DNA of 64,000 bases. Origin: Rhynchopus euleeides (taxonomy: Eukaryota; Euglenozoa; Diplonemea; Diplonemida; Diplonemidae). The translations under genes and the position numbers were made by a program. Shown piece after piece: positions 41,261 to 51,869 of this stretch; the stretch's first letter is position 1; every line of letters starts with the position of its first letter. Under the pieces are notes generated by a model, which made no database searches, had not been told where the DNA came from, and saw nothing but the letters and a program-made list of their open reading frames with translations. The stretch is from assembly GCA_963210315.1 (NCBI GenBank), contig OY723322.1, forward strand, positions 310,001 through 374,000, read 5' to 3'.

Positions 41261-41641
41261 TCAGGCTGCCCCCGACGACACGTTTGTATCCTGCACCTTG
41301 CCATACTTCGCCTCCACCTTGTATATGACGGAGAGCGCCCTCCTTCCGCATCGTTGCGACTTCCCTGACAGCGAACTTATCCATGTCAGGGAAGACATGG
41401 CGATGATTGCGTTGGCCACCTGGGTGCTGTGCTTGTGGAGCTCCTTGCTCAACACCGTTGCTAGGAGCCTTCTAATGGATCCCAGTGTCAGCACACTGCC
41501 CCCTTTTTTAACAGGGAAGGCCGTGCAAAAATCATGCACAATGTTCGTCGCCTCCGCAGCCTCGGGACTCTCTGCGCTCTTCTTCTTCTTAATCGACTTT
41601 GCCGCCGGCTTCGCTGCCGGCTTCGTTGTCGTCTTCCCCAT
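41261..41641 (-). CDS. Small basic protein, possibly histone-fold-like, copy 2
   Basis: Same as 33635-34015 apart from Lys in place of Gln near residue 70 (KELHKHS). It lies between the internal extra end (41012-41111) and the right end of the element. The reading of a basic tail followed by two helices is seen; the histone-like fold is inference only. Confidence 0.4.
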   Translation of the reverse strand: MGKTTTKPAAKPAAKSIKKKKSAESPEAAEATNIVHDFCTAFPVKKGGSVLTLGSIRRLLATVLSKELHKHSTQVANAIIAMSSLTWISSLSGKSQRCGRRALSVIYKVEAKYGKVQDTNVSSGAA

Positions 41642-41873
41642 TTTTGTGAATCAGGTCTGCGAGCTGGGATGGGTGGAAACGTCCGTTTCGTTTGGTGTGG
41701 CTGTACTTCAGTGACGAGTGCCACATTGCATAGGTATCATGGGAAAAATGAGTGAAAATAGGTGAAAAGACTCCCGCTAGGGGGAGTCTATACTCCCGCT
41801 AGCGGGAGTTGGACTCCCCCTAGTTGAGACTCCCGAAAAGGGTTACCCTACCCCCGCTGGAGTCCACCGTGTA

Positions 41874-44800
41874 CCTGCAATAAAACCAAGACCCAGCCAC
41901 GGGATACTGGCGGCAGGAAATACTCAAGACAAAACATATTTTTCACTTCAAACAGGAATCGATACAGGGGGGGCACGACCCGCAAGATACTTGCATACCT
42001 GGCAGACAAAATATGAAAACTGTGGGGGTTTGGCTGAGTTGACTGGGTTGCACGATTTAAAATTTCACGGTTATTCCAGATACAATGGGGTCGGAGTCAA
42101 AAAAAATTACAAACAGCTCGGCGGCACGGCAACGAGCATGGCGGTTTTTGTGAAAACAAGGGATAATGAAGGCGAATCCCTTTGAAAACATCCAGTGATT
42201 TGCCACATTCATCACACGCTGCGATTATGACCAGAGTGCGGACCCACGGGCAAATTGCACCAGCATTAGCGAGACCGAGCAACCTGATAACAACGGCAAT
42301 GACAACAGGGCGTGAAGCCCGTTCACGACAGAACTCCAATAACATAACTAAAAACCTAGTAAATGCAATAGTCTTGCGGGTTGTGCCACCCTATCTGACA
42401 TGCGGATATCAGTTCTGCATTTTGGCCCACAAGTTGCAGAAGAACGAAGGGCAGTGTAGAGTGATCATGTTGTTTCACTTCTTCGATACAAACCCCCCCC
42501 CACGGAATGACCCATTATCCCCCCGATCCCTCCGATGACCAACGGGGGGCGGGGTTGGAAGGAGGACGGCTTGCTTTTGTATTGTTGGGCAGCCCACACA
42601 CACACACCACCCCACCAACACGGGAGCCCATTTGTCGTTTCGCCGTTGAAACTCCGGCGTGACAGCTTGGCACGCACATGAAATCCAGAAGGCGTTCCGA
42701 TCGCAGTCGCCATCCTTTGTGCCGACGGATAGTTTCAGAAACTGCAGACACTCGAGATAGAGAGCGATGCGAAGGGGAGCTTGTGAACTTCATGTGCTTG
42801 GAAAAAAAATATGCCAGCGATCGTCAGAACAGTTGGGAGCAAGAATCAGACAACAGTGAACATCAACAAAACAAAAAAAAACTGTGGGCAGTAGCGGTCT
42901 CGAGGCATCCAGATGCGATCTCGCTTCTTATTATTTTTGATTCTTTTCGACGACCCACCCCAAGAGAGAGAAATCAAAAGTAGGCAAGGCCAGGGCCTGT
43001 CGGCCCTCCCATCGCAGTGAGGGAGGACCTGAGGATTATTTGGGCCACACCGAACAACCTCACAGAAGACGGCCAGCAGTCACATGCACCTGACCTTTCC
43101 TAGGGGCCAGGGCCTGTCGTGACACCAGGATTGATCGGCTTCTGACAACGCAACGCGCATTGCGACAGGGCCAGTCCGAATCTGATCGCATGGAAGCCAC
43201 AAGGGGACGGGACTGCAGCACACCAACAGCTGGGGCAGCAGCGAGGGCCAGCCAGCAGTGGGCAGGGGGTTGGGAGGGGGGACACGTGGGTCTGGGTGGG
43301 GCAAAATACAAAAAATAAGATCCCGAAGGCGCCTGCCACGAGATGAAGATGACTAAAAACGAGCTGGCATTTATTTCCGCCTATTGGGGTGGGTCTGCTA
43401 TAACCCCGCTTCTCCAGGCCTGATGGGAAGAGTGGGCGCGTATGTCCCGCAAACATGCTCAATGTAGTGTGCGCTAACACACTGAACATCGACACCGAGG
43501 TGCAGGGGGTTGGGAAGGGGGTTTGGGGAGATGATCAAAAGACTCAGAGTTGCGTTCTTTGCTGGGACGAACGTTGCCTGCTGATGCATGCGTGCAGGGA
43601 TACCGAACGCTGCCCACGAGCCTTTTTAGTGCGAAAAGCGAGGTGTGTTTCTTGCAAGAAAAACACGAATACGGCCACATCATTCCCCTTGTTTCTCCCA
43701 ACAACGGCAGGACAACACATCGACCAGGCAATTCCAAAAAAAAACTGCCATGGCCTGACTCCTCCCTCCCCCGCTGCCATGATGAAGGCTTATCGATCTT
43801 ATTTGGTACCGACGACCACAACCCTGACGTGCGGGGTGACCGGGGTGTGACGTACGCAGATTTTTTTATCCCATCGCCTGACAGTGCGAGAAACGGCCAG
43901 AGGTCCGTTTCGCTCTAACAATTTGGGGTGGTGTGGGTGGTGGGGTGGTGGCTGTGGTTGTGCTGGAGAGGACCTTTCCGGGTTCCGACGATAAGACACC
44001 CCACGCCTCCCTGCAGTTTCTTTCGCTTCTGTTTTATTTGTTAGTTAAAAGGCAAACCTTCAATTTCCGAGGCATGGCATGATCAGATTTATTTCTGCCA
44101 GTATTCTTCTTTACTTCTTTCATTTTTTTTGAACGGACTCCACGGCTGAGGCGGGGAAGGTGTGTGTGATGAAACTCTGCCGAGAAGCCGGCGGGAAAGG
44201 CAGCAAATCGGGGCGGCCACGATACACCTCCAAGGGCCCTGGGCATTTTTCCGCTCTGAAAATGTGCAGAAATTTCTGTGAGCTCCCTCACAGAAAAATA
44301 GGACCACACACTGACACATTGTTGATACAGAACGCAAGCCCCCCACCCCCCCCCCCTCTGGCATCGACACACCCTCTCCCTCTCCCCCTCTCATTCTCTC
44401 TCCTGAACGATTTCAACACTGTTCCGGAGAATCCTCTTTCTGTGTGCGGCCTCCGCCCTTCAATTTGGCGGACAGGTTATTTTTTTAGGTTCGCCCCTTT
44501 GCATTTTTGCCACAAAAAAGAAATGCCGCCGGGCACCACCGCTCGCAGAGGGATGGGCTTCTCCAGTGAGTGCCATTCATCATGCGGTGCCTCGCCCGCA
44601 TTGTCACATCGCGGGACTGAGCCCACCGCGCCATAGGGAGGCAGCGGGGTTGGGGCGAGGCGACCGGCAAGCAGCAAGCAACACCGCCGCGGGGGGGTGG
44701 AACACGCCGGCGTCAGCTGTGGCAAAAATGGGATTTGCAAGAGAGGCAGGGGGAGTGGGGTGGGGGGGGGGGGGGGGAAGGGTGTCGACAAAAGCAAAGA

Positions 44801-46390
44801 GAAGAGCAAGGCGCTGAGATCTACCCTTCACTTCCCCTCCAGCCTCCTGACGATGTTTGCTGACAGGCGCCGAGCCATTTTTTGTTGGAGCAGAGGATGT
44901 TCCATATTTCTTCCAGGGGTGGTGATGTGGCATCGAACCAGCACCGTGGAAGTGATTTCCAAGTTTTTCCGAGGGCTCTCCAACTGACTACCCTCCCCGC
45001 CACACCGGCACCATTGGGAGCGACCTCCAATTTTATTTGGCGTCGGCAATCACAGGCACTGCGAGAGCTCGGCTTTTTTTTTTAGAGAGGGGGCCCGGTG
45101 CCTGTCGCGCGTCCTGTCGTACTGAGGCTGCATGGTGGGGCTAGCACAGCAGGTTCTACTTTTGCTCCTTCGGGCTCTTAGCACTGTAACATGAGAGCTC
45201 GGCTGCTGCATTCTGCTCCTTTTTTGTGTTTGCCTTGTTTTTTAAACTTTTTCTTTGATGCCGTGCGACAATCCCAAAGCTTGGGGCTGTATCAACCCAA
45301 TTCCCTGCAAAGCAGCTTTTTTTTGTCGGTTTCTGCATGGAAGAGTAGGGCCGCCACAGAGCGGTGCCCTGGTGTCGCCCTGCCACCTCCACTCACAGAC
45401 ACACACAGAACACACAGATGGGAAAGGCAAAAAGGGGGAGGGGGGGGGGCGAGAACTGGCCAAAAGACAGCTCACATCCCCCCCGCCCTCCTTTTTTGTT
45501 GGCTGTGGGGTATTTTGAGAAGAGGAGCCACTCTGCCGGTGGCAGGGGTGGGGGTTGAGATGCCACCCCCCCCTCAAGGAGGGGGGGTGGGGGATTTGAT
45601 TGTCGGGAGTGAATGGAAAAGCAAGTCTCCTCAAAGAGAGAGGGGTGGGGAAGTAATTTTCTTCTTCAGTCTAGCCTTGCGCACGGGAGGGGCCAACGAG
45701 GTTGTTGTTTAGAGAGGTCCCGATAGAGACTGCGCGCACCCGGTCAGCCTCGAGAGACTTGATGATTCGCGCAGCATTTGCTTTTAATTGTTGGCTCTGC
45801 GCACAGAGCCCCCGCTATCAGAGATAAAGCCGTAGAGTGACCGGGCCCTCGCAGAAATTCATGCCGGGAGGGAATGGGGTGGGTATGCACCTGATAAGAA
45901 ACCCCGGTATTGACCGGTTGGAGCGGGTTTTTCAGCCAGAATCTCCTGACTGACTGCACCGAACGCTGCCGGACAATTCAGACCAAACCAGGCACACACA
46001 CACACACACCCCGTTGGCCCGGAGTATCGAATGCCATGGCAGTGGCACTTGTGTACCACTTGCTTCTGGGGAGGGCATTGGATTCAACGCGGGTAAAAAC
46101 AATCAGAATCATGCGTGGGTGTGATTTCGGGAAATAAATCAAAAAAAAGAAACACTGATCGGCTGTGGCGGGGACCCTCCCAGACTTCTGACGAGAGAGA
46201 TGTGCGTTATGAACGAAAAGCGCCAAGAGGTGCCGGGGTGGGATGTGGGCAGTGAGGGGGATATGCACCCGTTGGACAAAGTGCGAAGAATCCTCTCGGT
46301 TTGGCTAGCAATGGCTAGGGGGGTGGGGACGGGGAGGGTTTTTTTTTTAAGCACACTCGTGTGAGCGGAAAGCGCCCCACCACAGCTGCA
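41874..46390. other. 4.5-kb spacer without a convincing gene
   Basis: No reading frame shows family resemblance. A 17-bp piece, GGCCAGGGCCTGTCG, occurs at about 42989 and 43105. CACAACCCTGACGTGCGGG (43818) and GGCACTGCGAGAGCT (45055) are shared with 27085-27275. G-runs occur at 44760-44777 and 45440-45449. AT-rich text with isolated exon-like fragments cannot be resolved further. Confidence 0.4.
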
Positions 46391-46477
46391 ACCAAACGTG
46401 CTCTATACACTAACCCCACCCTTCATCAGGCTCAGGGTGTGATCAGTTCAGGGTTTTGTGTGTAGAAGCGTCAACGC
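46391..46477. repeat. Repeat R3, inverted, at the left edge of the YR retroelement
   Basis: Read on the minus strand it starts GCGTTGACGCTTCTACACAC and continues through CCTGATGAAGG and GAGCACGTTTGG, matching 29967-30073 and 53223-53336. Its last 18 bp (46460-46477) are repeated at 50965-50982. Confidence 0.8.
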
Positions 46478-46544
46478 TTTCTGTACTTCATTGTAAGCAG
46501 GCGAGAGAATCAAGAGGGGGGCAAGAGTGACAGAAGCGGACAGA

Positions 46545-46995
46545 GTACGCCGAGCTGCGTGGTCGTTCTGAAGAGAGAGGGACAGTAACTACGGGCTGAG
46601 GGAGTACGCCGAGCTGCGTGTATTTTGAGGTCAGAGAGGGACAGTAACTACGCCGAGCTGCGTGTATCGTACAGAGAGGGACAGTAATTACGCCGAGCTG
46701 CGTGTATCTTGAGGTCAGAGAGGGACAGTAACTACGCCGAGCTGCGTGTATTTTACAGAGAGGGACAGTAACTACGCCGAGCTGCGTGTATCTTACAGAG
46801 AGGGATAGTAATTACGCCGAGCTGCGTGTATCTTGAGGTCAGAGAGGGACAGTAACTACGCCGAGCTGCGTGTAGCTTACAGAGAGGGACAGTAACTACG
46901 CCGAGCTGCGTGTATCTTACAGAGAGGGACAGTAACTACGCCGTGCTGCGTGTATCTTACAGAGAGGGACAGTAACTACGCCGAGCTGCGTAACA
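46545..46995 (+). repeat. Tandem array of 40-44-bp units before the gag-like ORF
   Basis: About ten units carry GGGACAGTAACTACGCCGAG and CTGCGTGTATCTTACAGAGA, some with an extra GAGGTC. The array ends about 10 bp before the ATG of the gag-like ORF. It could be the element's promoter or leader; this is inference from position. Confidence 0.93.
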
Positions 46996-47001
46996 GAGAA
47001 G

Positions 47002-48072
47002 ATGGCCATTCTGGATTGGGACACCCTGAAGGTTCCCGACCCCGCCCACCCCGACAACGAGCCAGCAGAGCGTCGCCCCGAGTGCATATTCGAAACCTGC
47101 AATACAACGCACACAGCCAGGACCGCATTCAGCTGCCACGACTGCGGTGGGACCACGGTCAGGACGTGCATGAGAGAGCACATCCCGGCGCACATCGTCC
47201 CCGAATGGCTCGAGGGCGCAGGGGACAGGGGCTGGGTGTGCCCCGAGTGCGCATGGGTCCGGCAGGCGGTCGACGAGGAGACCGCGGCGGACCTGGCAGC
47301 AGGGGCGGGCGAGCTAGGCGAGGACGGGGAGTACAGCGAGGCGGACAGCCAGAGTGGCACGGGCCTCCAGCACAGGGACGCACACCACCCCGCCGACTCG
47401 AACACCGATCTCCGCGTGGCGAACTCGCTGGAGTACCTGCTGAAGTTGACAGGCCGGCTGGAGAAGGAGCAGAAGGAGCTGAAGAAGACCGTGGAGACGC
47501 AGGCGAAGCAGATGGCCACTCTGCAGAAGGCGCTGCAGCGGACGGAGGCCGAGCTGCCCGCTGACTTCTCCGCCCACATCGTGTCGACCTGGGGATCGTC
47601 GATCGCCACTGCCCCCGGACGCAGGTTGGTGAAAGCTGAGGTATCCCGGGTTTTCCGACAGGCGGAGCTCAGCGATGCCCCGAGTTCACCGGACTGGCAA
47701 CACCAGCTCATCCAGGCCTTCGACTCTCTGTTTCAGACAATGGGGCTGATCCGCGACGACGACGATCCGGACCGTTTTACCGAGGCCCTTCACAAGACAA
47801 TCGTCGCTATGAACTCACACTTTCTCCTGAAGGGGCGAGCGGGCGCCCGCCTCTACCTGGCAAAGGCGAAGATTATGGACCCAGCGAAGTACGATGCGGT
47901 GGCACACGGGCGCCTACTCCGGGAGGGGCGGGCCACGCAGGACGACACGCAGGAGAGGCGGGCCGCGTTTCAAGAGCGGTTCCTGCAGGAGCGTAACACG
48001 CAGGACCGCCCCGCGCCCTACTCGGGAAAGGGCCACCACAAAGGACGGGGGGGGAAAGGCAAGCGACAGTGA
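47002..48072 (+). CDS. Gag-like protein of the YR retroelement (356 aa)
   Basis: It starts MAILDWDTLK directly after the tandem array. The N-terminal part has a Cys/His cluster (CIFETC, CHDCGG, CMREHIPAH, CPEC) likely to bind zinc. A coiled coil follows at about residues 150-185 (LEKEQKELKKTVETQ), and the C-terminus is Arg/Gly/Lys-rich (GKGHHKGRGGKGKRQ). Position and make-up fit the RNA-binding structural protein of such elements. No closer family can be named. Confidence 0.7.
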   Translation: MAILDWDTLKVPDPAHPDNEPAERRPECIFETCNTTHTARTAFSCHDCGGTTVRTCMREHIPAHIVPEWLEGAGDRGWVCPECAWVRQAVDEETAADLAAGAGELGEDGEYSEADSQSGTGLQHRDAHHPADSNTDLRVANSLEYLLKLTGRLEKEQKELKKTVETQAKQMATLQKALQRTEAELPADFSAHIVSTWGSSIATAPGRRLVKAEVSRVFRQAELSDAPSSPDWQHQLIQAFDSLFQTMGLIRDDDDPDRFTEALHKTIVAMNSHFLLKGRAGARLYLAKAKIMDPAKYDAVAHGRLLREGRATQDDTQERRAAFQERFLQERNTQDRPAPYSGKGHHKGRGGKGKRQ

Positions 48073-50927
48073 CTTCCCGACACCAGCAGGGGACGCCCGC
48101 GGGCCACGACCCTCCCCCCCGCCGCGGTGGTGTATGTGAAGGCAGTACCATCTGCCCCCCCGTCAACAAGAGGACGCCCCCGCAAGACCGAGACGAGCGT
48201 GACCCCGGAGGAAGCAACCACCATTCGCCAGGAACTACAGCACACCCTGTCCCAAGCCCTCGCACCCACATACTGGGGGGCCCTCCGCCGCACATACGAC
48301 AGATACTCGCAGTTCCGGGAAGGGTGGATGAAAGCGGAGAGGCGGACACTGCCACACGACGAAGGGGCGGTGCTGTGGGTCACGAAGCAACGGAAGGACG
48401 GGCTATCAGTGCAGTCCGCCCTCCAGTACCTCAACAACCTTGCAGCAGCACTCAGACGCTTCGCAGCGTTCCCCCTCGACGGAAGACAAATTGTGGCGGA
48501 CTACAGGCGGGCGCTGAAACGGGGAGGAGCACTACGACCACAGAAGCAAGCAGAACCAGCAACAGCCCACAACATCCGGGAGGCGCTAGCGAAGGAGCCA
48601 CGTCCCATCGTGAAACTGCTGCTCGGCATCATGTGGGGGGGTGCGGCAAGGGCTTCGGACGCACTGCGTTTGGATGTGAAGGACGTCACAGCGGAAAAGC
48701 GCAGCGAGCCGATATACGTGCGCTGGACCCAGTCGAAGGCGGACCCTTTCCACATGGGTCACATCACAGGAATCTCCCTGCCGAAGGACCTACACCGTAT
48801 CCTCCGACACCGCCTCCGCAGGGCGCGCAGTGCAGGAGAGACGAGACTGTTCCCGGCGGACGTCACCTACCGGACCGTGGTAAAAGCCGTCAAGCGGGCA
48901 CGGAGGGGGCTCACGGCACACTCTCTGCGGAGGGGGGCACTCACACAGCTTGCGCGGAAGAACGTTCCACTGGAGGAGGTGCGCCTCCTCTCGAGACACG
49001 CGACGGTCGACGGTGTGATGCGTTACGTATCAGCGGCGGAAAACGCACACGCGCGCGAGACAGCACAGGTGTCGGCGAAGATCGAGTGGTGAAGAAACAA
49101 CGACAGCAAGGGGGGACGACGCGCACACAGCCAAAACCCCTGACAGCAACCCACTTCCCGGGGACCACGAGGCTGTTCGCAGCGCGCCGCTACTACGAAG
49201 ATGCCACATCCGACGAAGCCACGTCCGACCCACCACCCAGTGATGAGGAAGCGTGGAGCGAGGTGGATAGCGCAGAGTCGTACGGTCCGGGTGTCGAGGA
49301 CCTCTACGGGGAGGACTTGGGTGTGTGCACGGGGGGGAAGGTGATACGGCCAGCCAACGCGAAGACGGAGCTGCCGGAGGAAGAGGACTACATCGCGGAG
49401 ATCTGCACCTCACGCCTCAATCTCAAGGAACTGCGACGGTTGGACAGCGAGGGTGAACTGACGGGGGTCCTGGACCTCATCGCCAAGCCAGCCGCTTTCG
49501 CTGACGCACTGCTTCCCGAGGCCCGCCAAGAACTGCGAAAAACGGGGAGGAAGGTATCACGCCACATGTTGCACCACCTGGACACCTTGGTTGAGTATGG
49601 CGTCCTGACGGAGGCGGATGCACACCCGTACCTCACGCTGCCAGCGTTCACCGTGTCCAAGAAGTCTGGGGGCCAACGTTTCATCGTCGACGCAAGGCGG
49701 CTAAACGCACTGATGACACGCCCACCGGACATGCGTTTGCAGGACATCACGGAGGTGACACAGCGAGTGGCCGCGGCGAGCTGGGTGGTGATGGCAGATG
49801 CACGCAGCTGGTTCTACCAGTTCCCCGTACACAAGGAGATCCAACGCTACTTCGAAGTGCGCCTAGGCGGGGAGAGAAAGACATTCGTGAAGACCTTCCT
49901 GACTGTCATGTGCATGGGGTGGTCACATTCCCCAGCAATCGCGAACCGCAGCGCACGCGTGCTGCTCCCGCCAGAACACGGAATAGTCTGGATTGACAAC
50001 TTCATCGCTGTCGGAGACTCCCTACCAGAGGCACAGGCGAGGTACGCCGACTTCATCAGCCGCTGCGAGAAGGTGGGGGCCGCCCTGAACTTCGACGACA
50101 CACAACACGGCGTGCCGCTGCAGGACTTCACAGTGTTCGGGATCCACTTCGACCTGACGCGACACCGTTTCCACATGGACACAGCCTGGGTGCAAAAAGT
50201 CCTCGGACGGGAAGAGTACAAGGAAGTCGTCAACGGCCACACGACACCACGCAGGGCGTTCAGAGTATTCGGGTCTTTCGTCTGGCAGTCGTATGTGATG
50301 CGGACGCCGATGTGTTACATGCCAGCCGTGTTGTCCTTCGTGCGGCGCATCGCGAAGCAGACTCACTCGAACAACGCCCGATGGGACTCCAGGGTCGCAG
50401 TACCTCCGTCAGTGCAGGCGGAGACAGTGGCGCGGGCACGCCTCATCGAGGACAACGAGTGGTATACGCCGCAGAACCCGCCACCGACCATTGAGCTCTG
50501 GACAGACGCGTCATCAACGGCGTGGGCGGCGGTGCTCGTGTTACCGGGAGGGGAGTCAGTGTCCCAAGGTGCGTTCGAAGGGAGCGACGCGGACACGAAC
50601 ATCTTCCTGAAGGAAGCGTATGCAGTGTGGCAGGGGGTGCGCATGATGCAGCGTGTGAGGGAGGCAAGCGTGACCTGCCACATAGACAACCTCGGCCTGG
50701 TGTTCGCGCTCCGGAAGGGCCACTGCGCCAACTACCGAGGCAACCTTCTGCTGCAGGAGATATACACAACAGCGCGCCGCCAGCAGATACGACTGATTCC
50801 ACACTGGGTTGCGACCCACGACCAACGCGCAGACGCGTACACGCGAGGGACGCAGGCCACACACCCCGTGGAGTTGCCACCAGTGTCGATGCCACCCACA
50901 CTTTTACCAGCGCGCCCGCCTCGTTGA
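48069..50927 (+). CDS. RT-RNase H protein of the YR retroelement
   Basis: The open frame spans these coordinates, but its first kilobase overlaps the recombinase ORF and reads like a shadow of it. The part with real domains begins after about 49090. Reverse transcriptase: SKKSGGQRFIVDARRLN, VVMADARSWFYQFPV (box A), MGWSHSPAIANRS (box B) and GIVWIDNFIAVGD (box C). RNase H: IELWTDASSTAWAAV, the acidic FLKEAYAVWQG, CHIDNLGLVFAL, and the closing HWVATHDQRADAYTRG. No integrase or envelope is present, as expected for an element that uses a recombinase. Confidence 0.85.
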   Translation: MTSRHQQGTPAGHDPPPRRGGVCEGSTICPPVNKRTPPQDRDERDPGGSNHHSPGTTAHPVPSPRTHILGGPPPHIRQILAVPGRVDESGEADTATRRRGGAVGHEATEGRAISAVRPPVPQQPCSSTQTLRSVPPRRKTNCGGLQAGAETGRSTTTTEASRTSNSPQHPGGASEGATSHRETAARHHVGGCGKGFGRTAFGCEGRHSGKAQRADIRALDPVEGGPFPHGSHHRNLPAEGPTPYPPTPPPQGAQCRRDETVPGGRHLPDRGKSRQAGTEGAHGTLSAEGGTHTACAEERSTGGGAPPLETRDGRRCDALRISGGKRTRARDSTGVGEDRVVKKQRQQGGTTRTQPKPLTATHFPGTTRLFAARRYYEDATSDEATSDPPPSDEEAWSEVDSAESYGPGVEDLYGEDLGVCTGGKVIRPANAKTELPEEEDYIAEICTSRLNLKELRRLDSEGELTGVLDLIAKPAAFADALLPEARQELRKTGRKVSRHMLHHLDTLVEYGVLTEADAHPYLTLPAFTVSKKSGGQRFIVDARRLNALMTRPPDMRLQDITEVTQRVAAASWVVMADARSWFYQFPVHKEIQRYFEVRLGGERKTFVKTFLTVMCMGWSHSPAIANRSARVLLPPEHGIVWIDNFIAVGDSLPEAQARYADFISRCEKVGAALNFDDTQHGVPLQDFTVFGIHFDLTRHRFHMDTAWVQKVLGREEYKEVVNGHTTPRRAFRVFGSFVWQSYVMRTPMCYMPAVLSFVRRIAKQTHSNNARWDSRVAVPPSVQAETVARARLIEDNEWYTPQNPPPTIELWTDASSTAWAAVLVLPGGESVSQGAFEGSDADTNIFLKEAYAVWQGVRMMQRVREASVTCHIDNLGLVFALRKGHCANYRGNLLLQEIYTTARRQQIRLIPHWVATHDQRADAYTRGTQATHPVELPPVSMPPTLLPARPPR
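48127..49092 (+). CDS. Tyrosine recombinase of the YR retroelement
   Basis: A DNA strand-exchange enzyme thought to integrate the element's circular DNA. Seen: an N-terminal core-binding-like helical part (YWGALRRTYDRYSQF, LQYLNNLAAALRRF), the first catalytic Arg in GGAARASDALRL, HSLRRGAL (the H-x-x-R box), LLSRHATVDGVMRYV with the second His and the nucleophilic Tyr. It lies in the same frame as the gag-like ORF and largely overlaps, in another frame, the 5' part of the open frame that carries the RT. Confidence 0.88.
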   Translation: MVYVKAVPSAPPSTRGRPRKTETSVTPEEATTIRQELQHTLSQALAPTYWGALRRTYDRYSQFREGWMKAERRTLPHDEGAVLWVTKQRKDGLSVQSALQYLNNLAAALRRFAAFPLDGRQIVADYRRALKRGGALRPQKQAEPATAHNIREALAKEPRPIVKLLLGIMWGGAARASDALRLDVKDVTAEKRSEPIYVRWTQSKADPFHMGHITGISLPKDLHRILRHRLRRARSAGETRLFPADVTYRTVVKAVKRARRGLTAHSLRRGALTQLARKNVPLEEVRLLSRHATVDGVMRYVSAAENAHARETAQVSAKIEW

Positions 50928-50982
50928 GAACGAGACGGACACGTCCCTCCGGACGAGGGTCCTGGTGTAGAAGCGTCAACGC

Positions 50983-51166
50983 AACAAACAAAGGAAATTC
51001 ATCAGAGCGGTTGTAGCTGTGAAGTGATAGGGCGCTTTTGTGTTGTCAATGAAAGAAATCGAGGCACGGGGTATCAAGCCTAAAAAAGGGGAAAACAAAG
51101 GGGGGAAATGCTGGGGAATGGAGAGAAATGTGTATAATCATATAACAATACGGAAAAAAAAAAGCA
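50983..51166. other. Short spacer, no gene seen
   Basis: It lies between the retroelement's right boundary and the left duplication of the hAT-like element. No feature is recognised. Confidence 0.4.
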
Positions 51167-51174
51167 CCGCGAAA

Positions 51175-51861
51175 AGCAGGGTTTTCGCTAGCACCGGGGG
51201 GGTCAGGCGGTAAAAATATCGGTGCGGTGCTCTTCGAACCGAAAATCAGAGGGGGGGAAAAAAACTTTCCGCGGTGGTGCTTTGCACCGAAAAATCCCCA
51301 CCCCATCGGGAGCGCACCACGCGAACACACGTTCCGCTCTTTGCTGTAGTGTAGGTGTACTGATGGTTCACCGCAGCGCGGTGTACCATCGGTGTACCTA
51401 CACGAGTGTACGGGCACTGGGTGCCACTGACCCCCGATTCGAATGGTTTCGGGGTCGTTTTGTCCAACGACGCCCCTTTCTCGACATGTTGCCGTCGCAT
51501 CCACGCAAGGTGGTGGCGATCTCGTAGACAGGCACACGGCACAGGGGGGTCTGGGGGGCGGAGCCCCCCAGCCGCCGGAGGCCACGGTAGTGAACATCTG
51601 TTCATTGCAGTCTCGGGCAGTCGGGATTCCCTCGGGTTTGTGATGCTCGTAAGTAGGCTTCGCTGTTTCGCAGCCCGACCAGCAGGAGATCACCGGTCCC
51701 TGGGTGACACCAAAAAAAATCGGGGAAAAAAAAAAAAAACAAAAACGGTGCTAAGCACCGCTCCCAAGGGCGGTGCTTTGCACATTCCGAAAAACCGAAA
51801 AAACCCCAGAAAAAAAACAATTGGTGCAAATCACCGGTTTTCGGTGCTAGCGAAACCCCTG
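51175..51861. mobile_element. hAT-like non-autonomous element 3 (687 bp, 8-bp TSD)
   Basis: The ends CAGGGTTTTCGCTAGCACCG and CGGTGCTAGCGAAACCCCTG are mirrored, and GCGAAAAG is duplicated perfectly (51167-51174 and 51862-51869). Inside is one copy of the GC-rich cassette (51541-51600) shared with the other two hAT-like elements, and several GGTGCTTTGCACC-like small palindromes. No transposase is encoded. Confidence 0.93.
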
Positions 51862-51869
51862 GCGAAAAG

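Larger units (their letters stand above)
39544..41871. mobile_element. Composite TIR element, copy 2 (uninterrupted)
   Basis: It has the same ends as copy 1 (CACGGTGGACTCC and GGAGTCCACCGTG), flanked by TA on both sides (39542-39543 and 41872-41873). It has the same internal extra end (41012-41111) and the same ORFs. It lacks the hAT-like insertion and has slightly fewer CTCCCGCTAGCGGGAG palindromes near each end. The 2-bp flanks (TA here, CA in copy 1) would suit Tc1/mariner-like or related integration, but the encoded proteins do not show that family. Confidence 0.9.
46460..50982 (+). mobile_element. Tyrosine-recombinase retroelement with VIPER-like gene order, looks whole
   Basis: About 4.5 kb bounded by an 18-bp direct repeat, GTGTAGAAGCGTCAACGC (46460-46477 and 50965-50982). 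The order is a tandem array, a gag-like ORF, a tyrosine recombinase ORF, then an RT-RNase H ORF. DIRS and Ngaro elements have the recombinase last; the order seen here, and the size, are those known for VIPER. The three frames are long and open with no obvious breaks, so it looks whole and young. The left boundary lies in or beside repeat R3. Confidence 0.85.

Noticed and set aside
46545-46995. CRISPR-like array
   Set aside because: The repeats abut each other with no unique spacers, the genome is eukaryotic, and the array leads directly into a retroelement ORF.
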